From JBFMAE01 sp040756085 (GTDB taxonomy: Bacteria; Desulfobacterota; BSN033; UBA1163): DNA of 15,134 bases. Numbering within the stretch: the stretch's first letter is position 1; each line of letters opens with the position of its first letter. The stretch is from NCBI GenBank assembly GCA_040756085.1, contig JBFMAE010000156.1:1-15134 (forward strand), in the 5' to 3' direction. This document shows, in pieces, positions 12,748-15,134 of the stretch. The notes beneath the pieces are model-generated. The model did no database searches. It saw only the letters and a list, made by a program, of their open reading frames with translations, and was not told where the DNA came from. The translations under genes and the position numbers were made by a program.

Positions 12748-13185
12748 ATGTATAAAAAGATTTTAGTCCCGTTGGACGGTTCCGAATTAGCAAAAAAGGC
12801 CTTAGATCAGGCGGAGAAACTGGCCAAGACTTTTGATGCCGAAATCATTCTATTCCAGGTTGTCCCTTTCATGCCCATTTACGGATCGCCGGAACTGGTA
12901 ACACCTCTTATCGTCGATGAGAAGCAGAAGGAATCGGCCGAGAAGTATCTCGCGAGCATCGCCGAGGAATTGAAAAAACAAGGCCTCAAGGTGACGGCCA
13001 TCGTAAAGACAGGGCAGCAGGTGGCCCTGGAGATCATCGACTTCTCCAAAGAAAGCGGGGTAGATCTCATCGTCATGTGCACCCATGGGCGATCCGGCAT
13101 CACCCGATGGATGCTGGGAAGTGTCGCCCTTAAACTCTTAACCCGGGGTGAAACACACATCCTTCTCATCCGTTCAAAAGAATAA
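12748..13185 (+). CDS. Universal stress protein (UspA family)
   Basis: A cytoplasmic single-domain universal stress protein of 145 aa, a family that binds ATP and supports survival under starvation, oxygen or redox stress. It begins MYKKILVPLDGSELAKKAL, with the conserved D near the nucleotide, has the core VDLIVMCTHGRSG, and ends with the ATP-binding signature G-R-S-G-(6)-GS followed by LLTRGETHILLIR. Full length. A purine-rich stretch with several GGGAGG-like motifs precedes the ATG. In other bacteria some usp genes are controlled by FNR/ANR-type regulators, which suits the palindrome found upstream. The transporter gene follows 10 bp after the stop codon, so the two are probably cotranscribed. 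Confidence 0.95.
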   Translation: MYKKILVPLDGSELAKKALDQAEKLAKTFDAEIILFQVVPFMPIYGSPELVTPLIVDEKQKESAEKYLASIAEELKKQGLKVTAIVKTGQQVALEIIDFSKESGVDLIVMCTHGRSGITRWMLGSVALKLLTRGETHILLIRSKE

Positions 13186-13195
13186 CCGTCTCGAT

Positions 13196-13786
13196 ATGAG
13201 GACGACCCTCATTGGACTTTACATCGCCTGTGAATTGATCGCCAATGTGACCGCTTCTAAACCCGTTCAGTTGGATGGAATCGTTGTCCCGGCGGCTATC
13301 TTTATCTATACCCTCACCTTCACTCTGATCGACCTGATCAACGAATCCTTAGGTAAACAGGGGGCTCGGAAAGTGATTTGGGTCGCTTTCATCGCCAATC
13401 TCCTGCTTGCCGCCTATTCACAGCTGGCTGTGGCCCTTCCTCCCGCCCCTTTCTACTCGGGACAGGAGGCCTTCGCAGGGGTCCTGGGAAGCACTCCAAG
13501 AATCGTCTTTGCCAGCTTGACAGCCTATCTCATCAGCTCCTTCATCGATGCCGAGGTCTTCGCGTTCTGGAGAGCCCGTGTGCATGGGCCGAGATGGGTC
13601 CGGGTGGTGGTGAGCAATTCCATCTCAACCTGGGTCGACAGCGTAGTTTTCATCACCTTCGCTTTCTACGGGGTCATGCCCATCTGGACTCTTATCAAAG
13701 GCCAATATGTGATCAAGATGGCTATTACCCTTATCAGCATTCCCCTGATCTATCTGGTGCGGAGCCGAAAAGATAGTAGATGGTAG
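13196..13786 (+). CDS. VUT/YhhQ-family integral membrane transporter
   Basis: A membrane protein of 196 aa with about six hydrophobic segments, of the VUT family (E. coli YhhQ), whose characterised members import queuosine precursors such as preQ0 and preQ1. Family features seen: IVVPAAIFIYTLTFTLIDLINE.LGKQGARKVIW, close to the signature T.(L/T)D..NE.(Y/L)G...AR, and a conserved D and E pair in DAEVFAFWR, plus a late SNSISTWVDSVVFITFAF helix that resembles the YhhQ segment with the conserved D. The ATG at 13196 is preferred as it starts at the first membrane helix; a GTG at 13148 lies within the stress-protein gene. There is no strong Shine-Dalgarno, suggesting translation coupled to the upstream gene 10 bp away. 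The exact substrate is not shown by the sequence. Confidence 0.85.
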   Translation: MRTTLIGLYIACELIANVTASKPVQLDGIVVPAAIFIYTLTFTLIDLINESLGKQGARKVIWVAFIANLLLAAYSQLAVALPPAPFYSGQEAFAGVLGSTPRIVFASLTAYLISSFIDAEVFAFWRARVHGPRWVRVVVSNSISTWVDSVVFITFAFYGVMPIWTLIKGQYVIKMAITLISIPLIYLVRSRKDSRW

Positions 13787-13890
13787 ATGGCCGATAATTG
13801 GAATTTATTTAAAGTTTGTATTTTGAAACTCTTCTTAAAGAATTGCCCAGCCTTTTTGATTTATTGGTAGTGCCGGGGGTTAGGTAAGAA

Positions 13891-14944
13891 ATGAAAAAAG
13901 AGCATATCTTTCTCATCTTCATTCTCTTCCTCACCTTCCTCTCTATTTATCTCTTTTATCAGATCCTCGCACCTTTCCTGGCATCCATCTTATGGGCCAT
14001 CCTCCTGGCGATCGTCTTCTATCCCGTCTTTAAAAGACTCCAACGCCTTCTGAAAAAAAAGGAATTTCTTTCCGCAATGATCATGACATTGCTTGTGCTT
14101 TCAGTGATTGTATTGCCCTTCGGCCTTCTGATGGCCTCTCTGGCTGTTGAGGTGGTCGAGGTGTACCATCAGGTTGAAGAGATGATCAAGACCGGTCAAC
14201 TTCAGGCCTATTGGGGGGAGATCCGTAAAATACCCCTTCTCAATTGGGTCTGGGTGAGATTGAATCAATATTTCGATCTTTCCCAGATGGATCCCCAAGG
14301 CCATCTATTAAAGAACCTCCAACAGGTCAGCACCTTCCTTTTCAACCAAACCTCAAAAATCTTAAAGGGGCTTTCCACCTTTATCATTGGGTTCTTCTTC
14401 ACCCTCCTCTCTCTACTACCTTTTCAAAGACGGGAATCGTCTGTTTGAAAGATTGAAAGAGATTGTCCCTCTCCCATCAAAGGAGAAGGAGCTTCTCATT
14501 CGCCGATTCAAGGATATGGTCTATGCCACCATTTATGGGGGGATCCTGATCGCCATCATTCAGGGGACCCTGGGAGGAATATCTTTCTGGATCCTTGGGC
14601 TTTCCTCTCCCATTTTCTGGGGAACAACGATGGCTCTTCTCTCCTTCATCCCGGTCGGTGGAACAGCCCTTATCTGGGGCCCGGCTTCCATCTTCTTATT
14701 CGCTCAGAGGGCTTTTTTAAAAGGGTTAATTCTGCTGGGATTGGGGGTGTTTGGAATTAGCATGGTGGATAATTTTCTTAGACCCTTCTTCATCAGTTCA
14801 AGGACGAATATCCATCCTTTGCTGCTCTTCTTCGCTGTCCTGGGAGGAATTCAGACTTTCGGATTGATCGGGCTGGTGGCTGGACCGTTGATCGTGACCC
14901 TCTTCCTTACCCTCATCGAAATTTATATCCAGGGAATCCAATAA
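13891..14944 (+). pseudogene. AI-2E/PerM-family membrane permease, split by a frameshift
   Basis: Together the two parts make a membrane protein of about 350 aa of the AI-2E transporter (PerM/YtvI-like) family, several of whose members export small molecules or ions. The first frame (13891-14448) gives two N-terminal helices, a third helix, and the periplasmic amphipathic region to FIIGFFFTLLS, and then runs out of frame to a stop. The +1 frame resumes with YYLFKDGNRLFERLKEIVPLP and continues through the conserved core (YGGILIAIIQGTLGG, FIPVGG, GPASI, and GLVAGPL near the end) to 14944. The shift falls at a CT-dinucleotide tract, (CT)4 at 14407-14414. One more CT unit would restore a normal family sequence, TLLSLYYLFKDG. 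It may be an assembly error, a real mutation, or reversible slippage. Confidence 0.85.
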
Positions 14945-14949
14945 TTGAG

Positions 14950-15007
14950 TAGTTCGGAGTAAATAACCCAAAATAAACAAAATTAGTTTACTAAGAACTC
15001 CGAACTA
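14950..15007. terminator. Inverted repeat between the permease and the next gene
   Basis: TAGTTCGGAGT (14950-14960) is exactly complementary to ACTCCGAACTA (14997-15007), and the loop contains TTAGT-TT-ACTAA (14983-14994). It lies between convergent genes, so it may end transcription in both directions, though no clean U-tract follows. It could also be a dispersed repeat. Confidence 0.45.
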
Positions 15008-15009
15008 AT

Positions 15010-15134
15010 TTAGAGGTTGGGGGCCTCTACGATCTCAACCTTGAACTCTTTTGCCTGGCTGGGGATATCTCTGAAAACCACGACAAACGGAATCGCTTTG
15101 CCGGAAGCTGTGATCTTCTCCTTCTCCGTTTGAG
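15010..15134 (-). CDS. C-terminal end of an unidentified protein (partial)
   Basis: The last 40 codons of a gene entering from the right edge on the minus strand, ending at TAA 15012-15010. The readable end includes ITASGKAIPFVVVFRDIPSQ and then AKEFKVEIVEAPNL: a hydrophobic strand (PFVVVF) followed by a polar turn and a second strand. This resembles the end of DUF3426-type domains with a C-terminal beta-sandwich, but the segment is too short to be sure. The open frame, good codon use and position right after the inverted repeat support a real gene. Confidence 0.6.
   Translation of the reverse strand, partial: QTEKEKITASGKAIPFVVVFRDIPSQAKEFKVEIVEAPNL

Noticed and set aside
13378..13776. 132-codon plus-strand frame inside the VUT transporter gene
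   Set aside because: A +1-type shadow of a hydrophobic gene, rich in Ser, Arg, Cys and His, with no supporting motif.
1..15134. CRISPR arrays, tRNA or rRNA genes
   Set aside because: No regularly spaced direct repeats and no tRNA-like or rRNA-like segments were seen in reading the window.

Overview
The window looks like chromosomal DNA of an uncultured, probably anaerobic Gram-negative bacterium, perhaps a deltaproteobacterium (Desulfobacterota) or a close relative. This is an inference from gene content: a sigma-54 regulator, periplasmic chaperone-usher pili, selenocysteine use, a MoaD-type sulfur carrier and several dispersed hairpin repeats. No rRNA or other taxonomic marker is present.

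Layout. (1) 1-398: the 5' end of a group II intron on the minus strand running off the left edge (1-122), a two-hairpin repeat (144-195), then AT-rich DNA leading to the next gene. (2) 399-1763: an NtrC/AtoC-type sigma-54 response regulator with no kinase beside it. (3) 1955-7345: an archaic (Csu-like) chaperone-usher pilus locus. On the minus strand, in transcription order, are two SCPU-type pilins, a PapD-like chaperone, an usher and a candidate tip subunit. A cysteine-free pilin-like gene converges on the tip gene from the plus strand. (4) 7628-10143: divergent from the pilins, a DsbC/G-like disulfide isomerase followed by a 15-TPR lipoprotein. (5) 10315-12541 (minus): a DUF3343 putative Se/S carrier, SelD, a two-repeat protein of unknown function and a MoaD/ThiS-like protein. 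(6) 12748-14944 (plus): a universal stress protein, a YhhQ/VUT-type transporter and an AI-2E/PerM-family permease split by a frameshift. (7) 15010-15134 (minus): the C-terminal end of an unidentified gene.

Two results stand out. First, there is a near-perfect -24/-12 (sigma-54) promoter in front of the first pilin and a second, weaker one in front of the tip gene. With the GAFTGA-containing regulator at the other end of the locus, this suggests a sigma-54-controlled pilus in which the tip can be transcribed separately. Second, selD is itself a selenoprotein gene. Its true start is an ATG with a good Shine-Dalgarno at 12205, and an in-frame UGA at codon 15 replaces the catalytic cysteine, with a hairpin at SECIS distance. 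An ordinary ORF caller would start the gene too late, at the GTG at 12151, and lose the active site.

Other points: a hairpin pair between the major pilin and the rest of the operon that could set subunit ratios; an FNR-like palindrome over the stress-protein promoter; loss of one CT repeat unit as the likely cause of the permease frameshift; and several inverted repeats in control regions whose binding proteins cannot be named from sequence alone.
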